A DNA stretch of 64,000 nucleotides. Source: Lota lota. Lineage: Eukaryota; Chordata; Actinopteri; Gadiformes; Lotidae. Shown in pieces: positions 53,284 to 63,828 of the stretch; positions within the stretch are counted from its first letter, which is position 1; each line of letters starts with the position of its first letter. The stretch covers positions 117,001 through 181,000 of the forward strand of contig JACYXH010000402.1 in NCBI GenBank assembly GCA_026745465.1. Reading direction: 5' to 3'. Under the pieces are notes generated by a model. The model made no database searches. It was not told where the DNA came from and saw only the letters and a program-made list of their open reading frames with translations. Made by a program: the position numbers and the translations under genes.

Positions 53284-54769
53284 CCTTGAACAGTGCCGTT
53301 AAGTCTTTCCACCAAACCATTGGTTTGTGGGTGTGTGGGAGTGTGTGTGGATGGTGGCTGGTTTAAGCAGCCTCACCTGGCCTGAGTCAGACTGATTGGA
53401 CTCTGGGGCTGGGTGGGGCTGCACACCTGTTGCACATTGAGCAATCAGTGTGCACAGGTTAAACCAGCCACCACCACCACACACACTCAAGGAGATCTCC
53501 TGCATGGCAGTGGAGCACCATTGTCATGTTCATTTACTGCAACTTTTACAATAAACCAGCAACATACAATCAACATCACCACCCTGTGTCCATTTGTTTG
53601 GAGGAGCCCGAGGAAAGTCACCTAGGTGGAGTATGGGAGCCACCTAGGTGGCGTGTAGTAAATTGGACATTGCTACAGGGTGGTATGGTGCGCAGAGACT
53701 CCTTGCGATGGCAAGTTTATCACACAAGTCAAGATTGACCTATGAATTTAAAGAAATTTTTTATAAATCAATACAAATAAAATCAAGTTAATTTACTATC
53801 ACCATTAGCAAGGAATCACTAGACTTCATGGTTAACTTCTTACAAACAAGCTTTTCAAGAGACCATTTGCTGGCCTAGTGCGGTCATGTGTAAAATCATC
53901 CCTCTCTCAATTTAAACGTACTTTGTTGACGAATTCTTTGCCCCTGTCAGTCAGGATTCTTTTTGGGGCACCGTACTTATAAAATAAATCCATTACACAC
54001 TCAGCCACCTCCTCTGCCTTCTTGGTCTTCAGGGGATAGACCTCTAACCATTTGGTGAAGTAGTCCACCATCACACACATATATACATGGCCATTGGCAT
54101 TGGTTTTCAATTTTCCCACAAGGTCCATTCCCACTAGCTCAAATGGCTCCGAGACCTGAAATGCAAAGCAAAGTCTGAATTACAAAAAAACAAAAACACC
54201 TGCATTAAATTACTTCCATTTCATGCAACAGTTTACAATGGTTATACCACATACCACTATAGGCGTATATTGAGTCTTCTCCTTTATAAAAGGCCTCCTT
54301 TTCTGACAGTCATGCACTACGAAATCTAAGAAATGACAAATGTGAGAAAACGGTTGACCCAATGTTTTGGTGCAATAACAAAAATATAAAATGGTATTTA
54401 CTCACCCACTTCATGATTGTCAGCTTTCATTCCAGGCCAGTAATATCTTTGCAGGATTGTGTGTAGTGTTTTGTCAACTCCACAATGAGCTCTACAAAGA
54501 TATCACTGGCCTGCTCAGGTGTACCAACCACCTTGGCCAGGTGAGGCTTCTGGTTGTCACGCTTCCTTAGGCACTTGTAATGAAGTTCCCCATCTGGCAA
54601 ATGAAATGTTGTCGACTCCGTTTATTTATAAATGTGTAAATGTAAAACGATCAGGGTAGACCACCAGATGACACATTGTTACAAAACGTGTAACGTGTTT
54701 TTTTTGTTTGAATTGACATACCAATTATGTGGTAACTTTCTGCTCTTCTTGTAAGGATGTATCGCTCAC
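53284..54769 (-). CDS. Ginger-like protein: H2C2 zinc finger and integrase catalytic core
   Basis: Exons 54722-54769, 54406-54593, 54255-54325, 53922-54155 and 53284 to about 53331. They read GERYILTRRAESYHII, GELHYKCLRKRDNQKPHLAK, HCGVDKTLHTILQRYYWPGM (zinc-binding region), HDCQKRRPF, the core with Asp in LVGMDLVGKL and Asp in RILTDRGKEFVNK, then HPQTNGLVERLNGTVQ with the catalytic Glu. The D, D and E residues are all present. One frameshift lies near 54486 (between DIFVE and HCGVDK). A MITE abuts the last exon at its acceptor side. Confidence 0.87.
53339..53488. mobile_element. 150-bp MITE next to the integrase Glu exon
   Basis: Terminal inverted repeats gagtgtgtgtggatggtggc tggtttaa (left) and the complement with one base missing at the right, 28 bp. 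It has replaced or displaced the acceptor of the exon encoding the catalytic Glu. Confidence 0.7.
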
Positions 54770-55403
54770 CTTTGGTAAAATGTGGAGGACACACATGTTT
54801 TCTCAAAATCCCCCAAAATCTCGTTGACCGTCTGAGGATTTTGTTTGGAAGTGTTTGTTTGGAAGTCTCAACACTCAACACACCAGTCTGGCTTGCCTTT
54901 TGTACATCTCCAGCTGTTTATAATGAGCTATTTAGTTCTTCATTATTAGGTCTCAGTCTTTTTACTTTTTTTACTTTGAAAAATATGTGTGTTGACTCGG
55001 ATTTTGTGTTTTTCTTTACATAAATAAAGACATGTCCACCATAAATTGATAGATTTGATAGAATGCAGGAAATCATATGTTTGACGAAATGTTCTCAACC
55101 ATTTTTTTGGTGGTAAATCAAGAATAGCGTTTTCTTTTTGTGTTGTTATGTGTTCGAGCCATGGTCAAAGCAAATAAGTTTTAATAAATTTTTTCTTGCA
55201 CAAAAGATTACAGAGGGCGGCAGTGCAACACCCAATACGCCAATTTCAATTTAGACTGCTTTGTCCATTGCAAATGCCAATAATGTTTATAATATGATTA
55301 TAATTATAATAATTATTTACGCAGCATGCAGAATATGCAATGCTGCGTGTCATTAAACAAAAACGTAGATCCTACTAGAGACATTATAAACTACATAATA
55401 CAG
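54770..55403. other. Ginger-like element, right internal non-coding region
   Basis: AT-rich. Would contain the promoter and first exon(s) of the transposase gene; none could be identified. Confidence 0.4.
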
Positions 55404-55923
55404 TGGTTAATCTAACTGTTATAGTCGCCGCTGTATGTCTGGACTGTCAGAGAAAGTGTAAAACGTTGTGAAAACAGGTAAACAGATGTCTTAAACCAGC
55501 CCGAGCCAAAATGTTCCCCCAATAGTAATGTGGCTTATTATCACTACACGAACCAGGACTTTTAAGGATGTCTCGGTGGTGTACTGGACACCTGCAGGTG
55601 CCCTGCAATTTTTAATTTTATATAGGAGAGTGTGATTGAATCCAGCTCGTGACAGTTTTTAAATTTTTTAATCTAATAAGAAGACAAATAATTAATATAA
55701 TCAGGTGTTAGAGGTGCCTTTAATGTAGAACTCTGTAAGACATACCTATTTACAAGAATAACGACATATAACACATACAAACTAAAGATAGGTTTGTGGA
55801 ATTTTGACGAACATGCTGACGTTGAGCTCCGCTTCATTTGGTTCATCCGGGTACGTATGCTCGTGCCCGCCACATACACGCGATCGGGAACCAGATAGCT
55901 TGGGAACCATTTGGCTTGTAACA
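55404..55923 (-). repeat. Right terminal inverted repeat of the Ginger-like element
   Basis: Inverse copy of 49896-50421. The outer end is ...ccatttggcttgtaaca, followed by target copy ccgt. Confidence 0.93.
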
Positions 55924-56066
55924 CCGTCCCGAGAGGTCTGCACAACGCAATTAAAATATTTGGTGTTCTTTGCCGAAACTTTGACCGGAGACACGCAGTG
56001 TACGTATCCCTGAACTACGTTCTCTTCCTCCGCAACCACCCTAGCGCTCTTTGCAGGACTTGCCAT
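55924..56066 (-). CDS. RPA-like protein, exon 1, 5' part
   Basis: ATG at 56064-56066. It encodes MASPAKSARVVAEEENVVQG, then YVHCVSPVKVSAKNTKYFNC and VVQTSRD, a beta-strand-rich start of an OB-fold. It is interrupted in the 48th codon by the Ginger-like insertion. An uninterrupted reading into the transposon's inverted repeat is spurious. Confidence 0.75.
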
Positions 56067-56119
56067 CTTCGATCGAAATGTTGAGTGACACGAAACGATA
56101 GTTATGTTATTATAACTCT

Positions 56120-56290
56120 AGCTCTATGATTGTAGGCGTAGCCGTCTAGGCTTCGCCTTATGGGCTTGTCCCGTGCGCGCACTCGCGTGCACTGAAAATT
56201 TTTCAGCAATGCACCAATCAACGTGGGCACCGCCCACACTTCCCACGACACCGTGTATATAACGCGGCGCACAGTTGCGTTCGTCCTCCC
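56120..56290 (-). repeat. DIRS-like element, 3' inverted terminal repeat
   Basis: Matches the complement of 61515-61682, with the shared blocks ccgtctaggcttcgccttat, gcaccaatcaacgtgggc and ttcccacgacaccgtgtata. Confidence 0.88.
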
Positions 56291-56343
56291 AGCTATTCTT
56301 TCAGCATTTGGAGGGTAACTATCATAACTAACATAACTATCGT

Positions 56344-56389
56344 TCTATTTCATGTAGGCTACGCCGTCTAGGCTTCGCCTTATGGGCTA
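56344..56389 (-). repeat. DIRS-like internal complementary region
   Basis: ttctatttcatgtaggctac through gccttatgggct is the exact complement of the outer 46 bp of the right terminal repeat (61635-61680). Such a region next to the 3' terminal repeat is a hallmark of DIRS elements and templates circle formation. Confidence 0.85.
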
Positions 56390-56943
56390 AGGTATAGCTG
56401 CGAGCGGAGCCCGATAAATGTACTCCTGCTGGACCCAAGTCACAAAAATAAAGACCTACGTCACAGGGCACATCAGACTCAATAAGCCGAAGATGTGCAA
56501 AACACAACAGCTAAATAAGAAACCCTGAATTCTCTTAAAAACACGCAAAGCGATGATAAAGAGAATAGAGTGAGTCTGTAACTCTGACTCAACCCGTATT
56601 TCAATGAACATGAAAAAAAGGGGAATGCAGAGCAACAAGGCCTCTCCTACGTCCGCTACCATAGGGGCGGAGCTAGGAGGAAAACCAAGCTACCAATAGC
56701 AACGAGCAACAAGGCCCTTCCTACCTACGCTCAAAGAGGCGACAGGAGGAAACCAGTTGCGCAATGTTTAATAATAGAGGGCAGGATATAAAACGCCGGT
56801 TACGAACCGTAATCAGAGTAATAATAACCTGTCACTCCTGAGCTCAGTACCCACGCTGGAACACCACCGGGTGACAGCGGAAAGAGAATGAAGCTGAGCG
56901 ACATCACGAGCGTAACAGGCTCTGATGAACGATAAACCAATAT

Positions 56944-58060
56944 CTAATTCGTAGAGAGGGAGCCCGACTCCAACACAGAGTGGCCGAGCGAGCCCCTGGA
57001 CATGTCTAACATGTAGAAACGAATAAAAGGATCGGGGGAAGACCATGACGCAGCCGCGCAAATGTCTTCCACCGAAATCCCCCTGAATAGCGCCAACGAA
57101 GCGGCCATCCCTTGTGCAGAGTGAGCTCTAATACCCAGCGGTGGCGCTAAGCCCTGCCGAGAGTAGGCTAAGCAGACACCCTCACATATCCAGCGGGACA
57201 GACGCTGCTTAGAAAGAGCACGACCCTTGGCAGCGTCGCTGTAACACACAAACAACTGTTGTGTGGAGCGAAACTCAGCTGATCGTTTCACGTACATAGC
57301 CAATGCCCGAACCGGGCACAGGAGATGTAACTCCGCATCCACTTCACTAGTATGAGGCGAGGGGTGAAAAGCCTTAAGCACAATATCCCTCGACCGAAAA
57401 GAACTGAGAACGTTCTTGGGGAGGAACGCAGGATTGGGTCTAAGTAGCGCGAAGGAGCTGTCCTCGTTCAATAACAAGCAGCTCGGGCTGACAGACAGCG
57501 CAGCCAACTCACCGGCACGTTTGGCAGAAACCAAAGCCAATAAGAGCGCTGTTTTAAAGGAAATGACATCCAAGGGGGCTTGAGACAGAGGCTCGAAAGG
57601 GTCCTTGGATAAACCCCGCAACACGGTGGGAAGATCCCAGCGCGGTGTGAGCACACGAGAAACAGGTTTAACACATCTAACCCCACGCAAGAATCTCTTG
57701 ACTAGTGGGTGGCTGAAAACCGGTTTCCCGTCATATCCTGCGTGGCCAGCCGAAACGGCTGCCGCATAGACTTTGATGGTGGAGGAAGCCAAACCTTTCT
57801 CCACTAAACACTGAAGGAACCCAAGCACGCTTCCCACCTCACAGAGAGATGGGATAATGTGGTTGAGGTCACACCACGTAGAGAAAGCGCCCCACTTCGC
57901 CGCGTAAAGGGAGGAAGTGGAAGGCGCGTGAGCACTCTGAATAGTGTTGATAACTGATGCTGGCAGACCTCTGCCTTGCAGAATCAACCTCTCAGAAGCC
58001 AAACCAACAACCGACCCCTCACATAGGGCGGGTGGTGCACCGTCCCGTGAGCCTGTGAAA
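56944..58060 (-). CDS. DIRS-like tyrosine recombinase, catalytic Arg replaced
   Basis: The recombinase inserts the circular cDNA by strand exchange. The recognisable domain starts near 58000 (SAHAPSTSSLYAAKWGAFST) and includes the first catalytic Arg region (LALVSAKRAGELAALS). The HxxR box reads RAHSAQGMAASL, where a working enzyme has His-x-x-Arg: caa in place of cga, a CpG-type transition. The nucleophile Tyr lies in DPFIRFYML. The same frame stays open for about 1.8 kb further upstream (to 59871), across the RT ORF. Those residues show no domain and are probably not coding. Confidence 0.85.
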
Positions 58061-59696
58061 GCGCGTCTGGTCTGATCGGTACCGGCCACGGCTCCGTGCA
58101 AGAGAGTGCCGCTAGCTCTGGGAACCACAGAGCTGAGCGGTTCTCCGGGGCCACTAGAATGAGGGACAATCCCTCCTGCCTGACCCGCTCCAGGAGAGGA
58201 TGGATTAGTTGAAGCGACGGGAACGCATATAAGAGTTCTCGCGGCCACGGTGTGTGCGCCATCGCGTCCACCCCCAACGGGGGAAGATCCCGAGGGCTGA
58301 GAGAGAACCACAGATTGCAATGGGTGTTCTCTCTGGACGCAAAAAGGTCCACCTGAGCCATGCCGAACCTCTGCCAGATCAGTCTGACAATGTCGGGATA
58401 TAACCGCCACTCGTCTCGGCGGGGACCGCCGCGAGACATGAGGTCCGCCCCAAAGTTCAGGGCACCCGCGATATGCAGGGCTCTCAGGCTGAGCAGGTTC
58501 TGATGAGCCCACAGCCAGAGCTCGACTGCTGCTCGGTGGAGAGCAGCGTAGCGCACTCCCCCTTGTTTGTTTATGTATGCCACCGCTGACATGCTGTCCG
58601 TTCGGATCAGAACGTGGCGGCCGCACACCAGGTGAGAGAAATGTACAAGCACTTTCCTCACCGTGATGAGCTCCAGCACATTTATGTGTGGAGTGGGGAG
58701 AGTCGGCCACTCGCCTCTGACCGAGTGGGAAAGGCACGTTCCTCCCCAACCCGTCAACGAGGCGTCCGTGAAGACCACCACGTGAGACGTGACTCTGCCT
58801 AGGGGAACCCCTCTGAGAAGATCCGGGGAACTCCCCCAATATCTCAGGTCTGGAGACACCGAGCGAGGAACGGAATGTAACCTGCGCTTGTGTCGCTTGG
58901 GGTCCAGTCTCTGGCGAGTAAACCACCGCTGTAGTCTGCGCATAAAGAGCAGACCCAGGGGCACCACATGGTGAGCAGCTGCCATCAGTCCCAACAGGTG
59001 CATGACGGACAGTGCGGTCACGCTTAGGTCGTCGAGGTAAAAGAGAACTCTCTTTCCCTGACGCCTGAGTGGTCCCAGCACTGCCTCCACACACTTTGAA
59101 AACGTGCGTGGGGCCAGAGAGTAACCGAACGGCAGGCACTGGTACTCGTACGCCACGCCCATAAAGGCGAAGCGGAGAAATTTTCTGTGAGCCTGGAGAA
59201 CGGGGACGTGGAAGTACGCATCCTTGAGATCCAGGGATGTGAATCAGTCGCCCTCTCTCACACACCGGAGCAACGCTCTGGTGGTGAGCATTCTGAAGTT
59301 CCTCGCGGCAGCAAAATTGTTGAAGACGCGAAGATCCAGAATGGGTCTCATCTCCCCCGACTTCTTGGGAACCAGGAAGTAGCGGGAGTAAAACCCTAGG
59401 CGTGACTCGAGGGGGGGAACGACAGAGACAGCCCCCTTCCCCAAGAGACGGACCACCTCCGCTGCCAGAGCCGTGCTCGCGGCTGGATACTGCAGCCTTG
59501 TCTCCACCAACCCCATAAAGGGTGGGGGACGGTGCTTCAACTGTATGGGGTGGCCCCACCTCAACGTGTTGTCCAACCACGCGGGTAAAACGCATCGCTC
59601 TCGCCAACGCGCATGGCGCTCGGTGAGAGGGCGAGCATCCAGCTGAGGAACGTTGTCCAGGAATGCTGTGTATTCCTCGGCCCCTATCGCCTTCAC
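57984..59696 (-). CDS. DIRS-like reverse transcriptase/RNase H, one nonsense codon
   Basis: Two blocks in one frame, 59247-59696 and 57984-59243, separated by tga at 59244-59246, where relatives have Trp (REGD-stop-FTSLDLKDAYFHVP). RT motifs: GEMRPILDLRVFN, SLDLKDAYF, QCLPFGYSLAPRTFSK and the catalytic VLFYLDDL. RNase H motifs: FTDASLTGWGG, LELITV, RTDSMSAVAYINKQGG. A methylase-like tail follows, ending at 57984 with a short overlap of the recombinase domain. Confidence 0.9.
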
Positions 59697-59913
59697 ACTG
59701 CGTGTGAACCAAGGGGGGCGTACCTCGAAAGGGAGGGGAGGGAGCCCCTGCGAGCGGGAAAACCGCTGCAGAGAGCGGACCCACAGCTTGCTCGCTCGCC
59801 GTGACCACTGCTAACAGCTCCGACGTCTCCCCACAGTCATCAGACTGTAGAGCGGAGGTTGGGGGGGGCAAGTCGGGGTCTGGAAGACTGTAGCACGAAG
59901 CCGCATAGACGGC

Positions 59914-61472
59914 CTAGTGCGACGAGTCTTCAACCCGCTTATGAAGCGCACGGGGACGCCGCATGGAAGCGGACGACTCCCTGGCTATACTACACTGCCT
60001 AGCCGCCGCCCCACAGCCACTAGGCTGAGAGGGAGGGAGGGGCTGAGGGGAACAGGAATGCACGACAGGCGCAGGGCGCGGTCGGCTTAAAGGGCATAGC
60101 TCCTTAAAGATGTACTGCCGTTCGGTCGAACGGGCTTTCAAATCTTTATTGGGGAAGGAAAAAGACGTAGGTCGGTCCCACATGGGCGCCAGCCTCCGTG
60201 ATTTCTGCCCCTTCGCTGCCTGGCGCTGCTGCGGAGGCGGCGTCGGAGGCGGCGTCGGCGTCGGCGCTGGAGGCGGCGTTTTGGCCCATTGAGGACGTGG
60301 TCGACCCCGCTTCCTGCTGGCCCGACTGCTCCCGCTGGCCTGGTAGGAGGAGCCCGTGAGAATTGTCCCGAACCGGGAGCGATTTTCACGGACGGACTGG
60401 AGGTGGGCGAGAACCTCCGCGAACCGAGGTCCAAAGAGTCCGTCCGCGGCCAACGGACCCTGGATAAGGCCCGCCCTTTCTCTGTCAGGAACAGAGGTGA
60501 AGGACAGCCACAGGGCTCGATAAACCATGGTCGCCCACGCCATCTGACGTCCGGCAGTAACCGCCACCGGCTGGCAAAGCTGGAGGACAGCGCCGGAGAA
60601 TCTAGCGACCTTCTCCAAGTCGCTCTGCACGAACGAATCCTTGCCAACTGTCATGGCTGACAGGGCAGAGGAAAGCAGGGCAATGTTGTTCACGGCCGCC
60701 GCAGCTTGTGAGGCTCAGACAAAGGATCTGTCCCACAAGGCAGCGAGCTGCTTGAGAAGCCGGTCGGGGGGCAGCGGCTGGACAGAGGAGCGCTGCCAGA
60801 GGAGGCTCCAGGCGAGGTATCCCCCTCGCCTGTGTGGCGGACCACCCCTCCACCCTGGTGAGATCGGTGAACGCCTTCACCGGGGCCTTAAGGGAAGACG
60901 GGTCCACAGCCACCGCGGTAAGATACCGCTGAACGAGTGGGAACAGAGGGCATATAGTAGGCCATCTGGTCGACGAAGGAGGCCTAAAGTAGTCCCCCTG
61001 CATGTCGTCCAGTTCCGGGGAGGGCGGTGGAGGTGGCATGGCGATGCCCTTGATGGCCGCTGCCTCGCCCATGATATCGCCGAACAGGTCGGCGAAACGA
61101 GACGGCCTCTCCGGGGGCAAAGCCCCTGAAGGCCTTGAGGAAGTCCCCGACGGACTCCACATCGAGGTCGTAGTCCTCGTCTTCCCCCGGTGTCGCCACG
61201 GCGTCGAAAATATCGACGGCGTCCGCGAGCTCCACCGACGGGGGAAAAAACTGGCGCCTCGAGAGTAGCACCTCTTGAGGTAGGGTGGTACAGGCGGCGC
61301 AGGAGCCGGAGCCCGAAAAGGCTGCCATGGCGTGCTCCGCACCGAGGCAACGGAAACACATAACGTGCCCGTCGTTCGGAGCAAGGATCGCCGGGCAAGA
61401 GGAGCAGAGAGGCCCTGAAAAGGGCCGTACCTCCACTGATGCCGCCGCGCCGCTGCTGCATGAAGTCATCAT
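59914..61472 (-). pseudogene. DIRS-like gag, frameshifted
   Basis: The N-terminal part (60984-61472) has CSSCPAILAPNDGHVMCFRC then LGAEHAMAAF...CAAC, the Cys/His cluster typical of DIRS gag. The C-terminal part (59914-60693) has DSFVQSDLEKVARFSGAVLQ and a Pro-rich tail. The pieces lie in different frames, with at least two shifts between about 60690 and 60990. Confidence 0.75.
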
Positions 61473-61514
61473 GGTTAACTAGTTAGTTGGTACAAATTCT
61501 GAAAGAAAAAAGAG

Positions 61515-61682
61515 AGGACGAACACTGCTGTGCGCCGCATTATATACACGGTGTCGTGGGAAGTGTGGGCTGAGCCCACGTTGATTGGTGCATTGCTGAT
61601 AAATTTTCAGTGCACGCGAGTGAGCGCACGGGACAAGCCCATAAGGCGAAGCCTAGACGGCGTAGCCTACATGAAATAGAAT
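61515..61682 (-). repeat. DIRS-like element, 5' inverted terminal repeat
   Basis: Complement of 56120-56290. The end, agcctacatgaaatagaa, matches the internal complementary region. Confidence 0.88.
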
Positions 61683-61699
61683 GAGGCCGCCTTTGAAGC

Positions 61700-62870
61700 T
61701 CACTCACGTGACTGGCACTCATACATTGTATCTTTTCTCACGCCGGTTTTGGAACACGCCCTGTCTAGCATTGTCTAGTTATTTAACTGAGCAACCGAAC
61801 GGTCGTCATGGAAACCGCAAACATGGCTACATAGTATAATTCAACAGCCAGATTCATATAGAATCCCCCCCACCTTATTACAAAGTCATTGTGTGCTCCT
61901 GTTCATTAATATATCTTCTGGTGAACTCTGATGTACCCATTTTAATCACTTAGTGTTGATAATATTGATAATATATTAATATATTGATAATATTACATGT
62001 GGTTGAGGCAAATACAAATACATAACATTTGAATCAATAAACCATTTCTCCCATTCGTTTCAATGGGAGATTTAGATGGTTTACGTTAGGTCACGTACCG
62101 GACAAGGGGAAGGTCGCACCGAGCCGAGTCCTGACACCCAAATAGAAGGGCCCCTCCGGTACACTCTGTCCGGATCCCGGCCTTCTGCGACCGCCCAAAG
62201 GCCCCTTAACCCCCGGCGCCCCAAATACCGCCCCTGATGGGTCAGTTACCAAGGCCCTCGCCGGTCTCCGGTCCCTTTCCCGCACTACGGCGGAAGATTC
62301 AGGAGTTGAGTTTTGAGGAAAATGTGGCGGTTTAATAGAGAGTTGAGAGATATAGCAATAGTTTGAAGTAAAAAAAAATACTTATCAAGATCTATAGCTG
62401 TTGTGGGTCAGGTTTCTCACAGATGCGATAGATTGCTCATGTCGGTTTTCAGTTAATTTCACATAGGTGCAAAGTTGCGGTAACTAAAAGCTTTGCACTT
62501 TCAACAATACATAAATAGCTATCTCGCTCCATCAAAACAAAAGCCACAGTGATCATTATTTTTCTCTAATAATTTGTATTTCTAGTGTGATGGATGAAAC
62601 CGCTGCATTAAATTATGTTGTTTTGTTATCGCGTTAATGTTCTTGGCATCGGAAAATGTATTCCTTTGTATTGCGAACATTCTAGCTCTGTACCTTTTTT
62701 TTTTAACCTCACAAAAAGATAGCAGACTTCTAAAGACATTCCGGACTGCAGAGAGCAGCGCACCAGAAGCAAAGTGCTATTACGGAACCCCAACCTCTAA
62801 AGGGCCTTAAAATACAAATGTAAAGGTTATCGATCTACGGAGCCCCTAAGGGGACATGAGCAAAAAAAAT
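61700..62870. other. No recognised gene
   Basis: A short inverted repeat (tctcccatt, 6-nt loop, aatgggaga at about 62047-62070) and a GC-rich block at 62095-62285 of unknown meaning. Otherwise AT-rich. Confidence 0.4.
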
Positions 62871-62880
62871 TCTTTTATTT

Positions 62881-63019
62881 AGTTTCACGTGCGCACGCGA
62901 TAGTTTCACGTGCGCACGCGATAGTTTCACGTGCGCACGCGATAGTTTCACGTGCGCGATAGGTTTCACGTGCGCACGCGATAGGTTTCACGTGCGCACG
63001 AGATAGTTTCACGTGCGCA
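62881..63019 (+). repeat. 21-22 bp tandem repeat, seven copies
   Basis: agtttcacgtgcgcacgcga (t) repeats from 62881; the fourth copy is shortened and the fifth and sixth have an extra g. Each unit holds CACGTG (E-box) and the self-complementary tgcgca. The last copy runs into the coding frame. Confidence 0.95.
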
Positions 63020-63828
63020 TTAATCTAGGTCTTCATTATAAGGACATTGCTGCTTTGCTTGCAAGTCGTAACCATTATATTGTTTCGATACGACATTTAA
63101 AACGGATTTTAAAGTCTTGTAATCTGTTCCGGCGCAAGGGACATAGCGATTTGGATCGGGCAATTTCTTTCATTTATGAACAGTTACAAACATCTGGCCA
63201 ACTCCACGGATATAGGTGGATGTACACAAAATGCAAGGAGAATGGATTAAACATAAGAAAAGAAGATGTTCGGTTAATTCTACGAGAATTAGATCCAAGG
63301 GGTGTTGAACTCAGAGTGAGGAGACGGCTCCGTCGCCGAAACTACTTTGCTAAAGGGCCTAATTATATTTGGCACTTAGACTCTTATGACAAATTGAAGC
63401 CTTTTGGCATCTGTATAAACGGTTGCATTGACGGATTTTCGCGGAAAATCATCTGGATGAATGCATTTACTACAAGCAGTGACCCAAAACTTATTGGTGG
63501 CTACTACATGGAGGCAGTGGAAAGGTTAGGTGGTTGTCCAAGGATTGTCCGAGGCGACCGAGGTACTGAGAATGGTAAAGTCAGAGACTGTCAGCGCTTT
63601 CTCCGTCGCAACATTCACGATGGTTCTGCTATTGACAGCTACATTGAAGGGGCAAGCACGGCCAATCAGAGGATAGAAAGTTGGTGGGGCTTCCTCAGGA
63701 GAGAATCAATGGAGTTTTACATCTGTCTGTTTGCTGATCTGAAGGACCGTGGTTTGTTCGACGGTGCATATTTTTGGACAGAGGTCTAATTCAGTTCTGC
63801 TTCATGGGCATAATCCAGGTAAAATACA
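63013..63828 (+). pseudogene. Integrase-core (DDE) protein, one frameshift
   Basis: The frame has a helix-turn-helix-like N-terminus (LGLHYKDIAALLASR...IRHLKRILKSCNLFRRKGHS), then the rve-type core: Asp in YIWHLDSYDKLKPFGICING then CIDGFSRKIIW, Asp in RIVRGDRGTENG, Glu in TANQRIESWW. This family is widespread in fish and corals, usually intron-bearing. It may derive from an IS3EU- or Ginger-type transposase; I cannot decide. The 63013-63789 frame ends wrongly. One extra base in ttttt near 63771 shifts it, and the other frame continues LDRGLIQFCFMGIIQ to a donor gtaaaa near 63820. There is no in-frame ATG at the start; the 5' exon boundary has been overrun by the tandem repeat. Confidence 0.8.

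Larger units (their letters stand above)
49896..55923 (-). mobile_element. Ginger1-like DNA transposon (integrase + Ulp1 + PHD)
   Basis: A 6028-bp element with ends TGTTACAAGCC...GGCTTGTAACA and a 4-bp target duplication ccgt at 49892-49895 and 55924-55927. Terminal inverted repeats are about 520 bp. TGT..ACA ends, 4-bp duplications and a Gypsy-type integrase used as a cut-and-paste transposase define Ginger1. It encodes a multi-exon protein on the minus strand (54769 to 51314). It sits in exon 1 of the RPA-like gene. Confidence 0.92.
56120..61682 (-). mobile_element. DIRS-like tyrosine-recombinase retrotransposon
   Basis: Inverted terminal repeats, an internal complementary region, and gag, RT/RNase H and tyrosine recombinase in that order on the minus strand. 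No integrase or aspartic protease, as expected. GC-rich throughout, in contrast with AT-rich flanks. Inactivated (see the component entries). Confidence 0.93.

Noticed and set aside
55782-56066. A 94-residue protein
   Set aside because: Only the first 47-48 residues are real (RPA-like exon 1). The rest reads into the transposon end.
56944-59871. A single 975-residue protein
   Set aside because: Only the last 350 or so residues show recombinase motifs. The rest is an open alternative frame over the RT/RNase H ORF in GC-rich DNA.
62881-63019. CRISPR-like array
   Set aside because: Units are contiguous tandem repeats without unique spacers, in a vertebrate genome.
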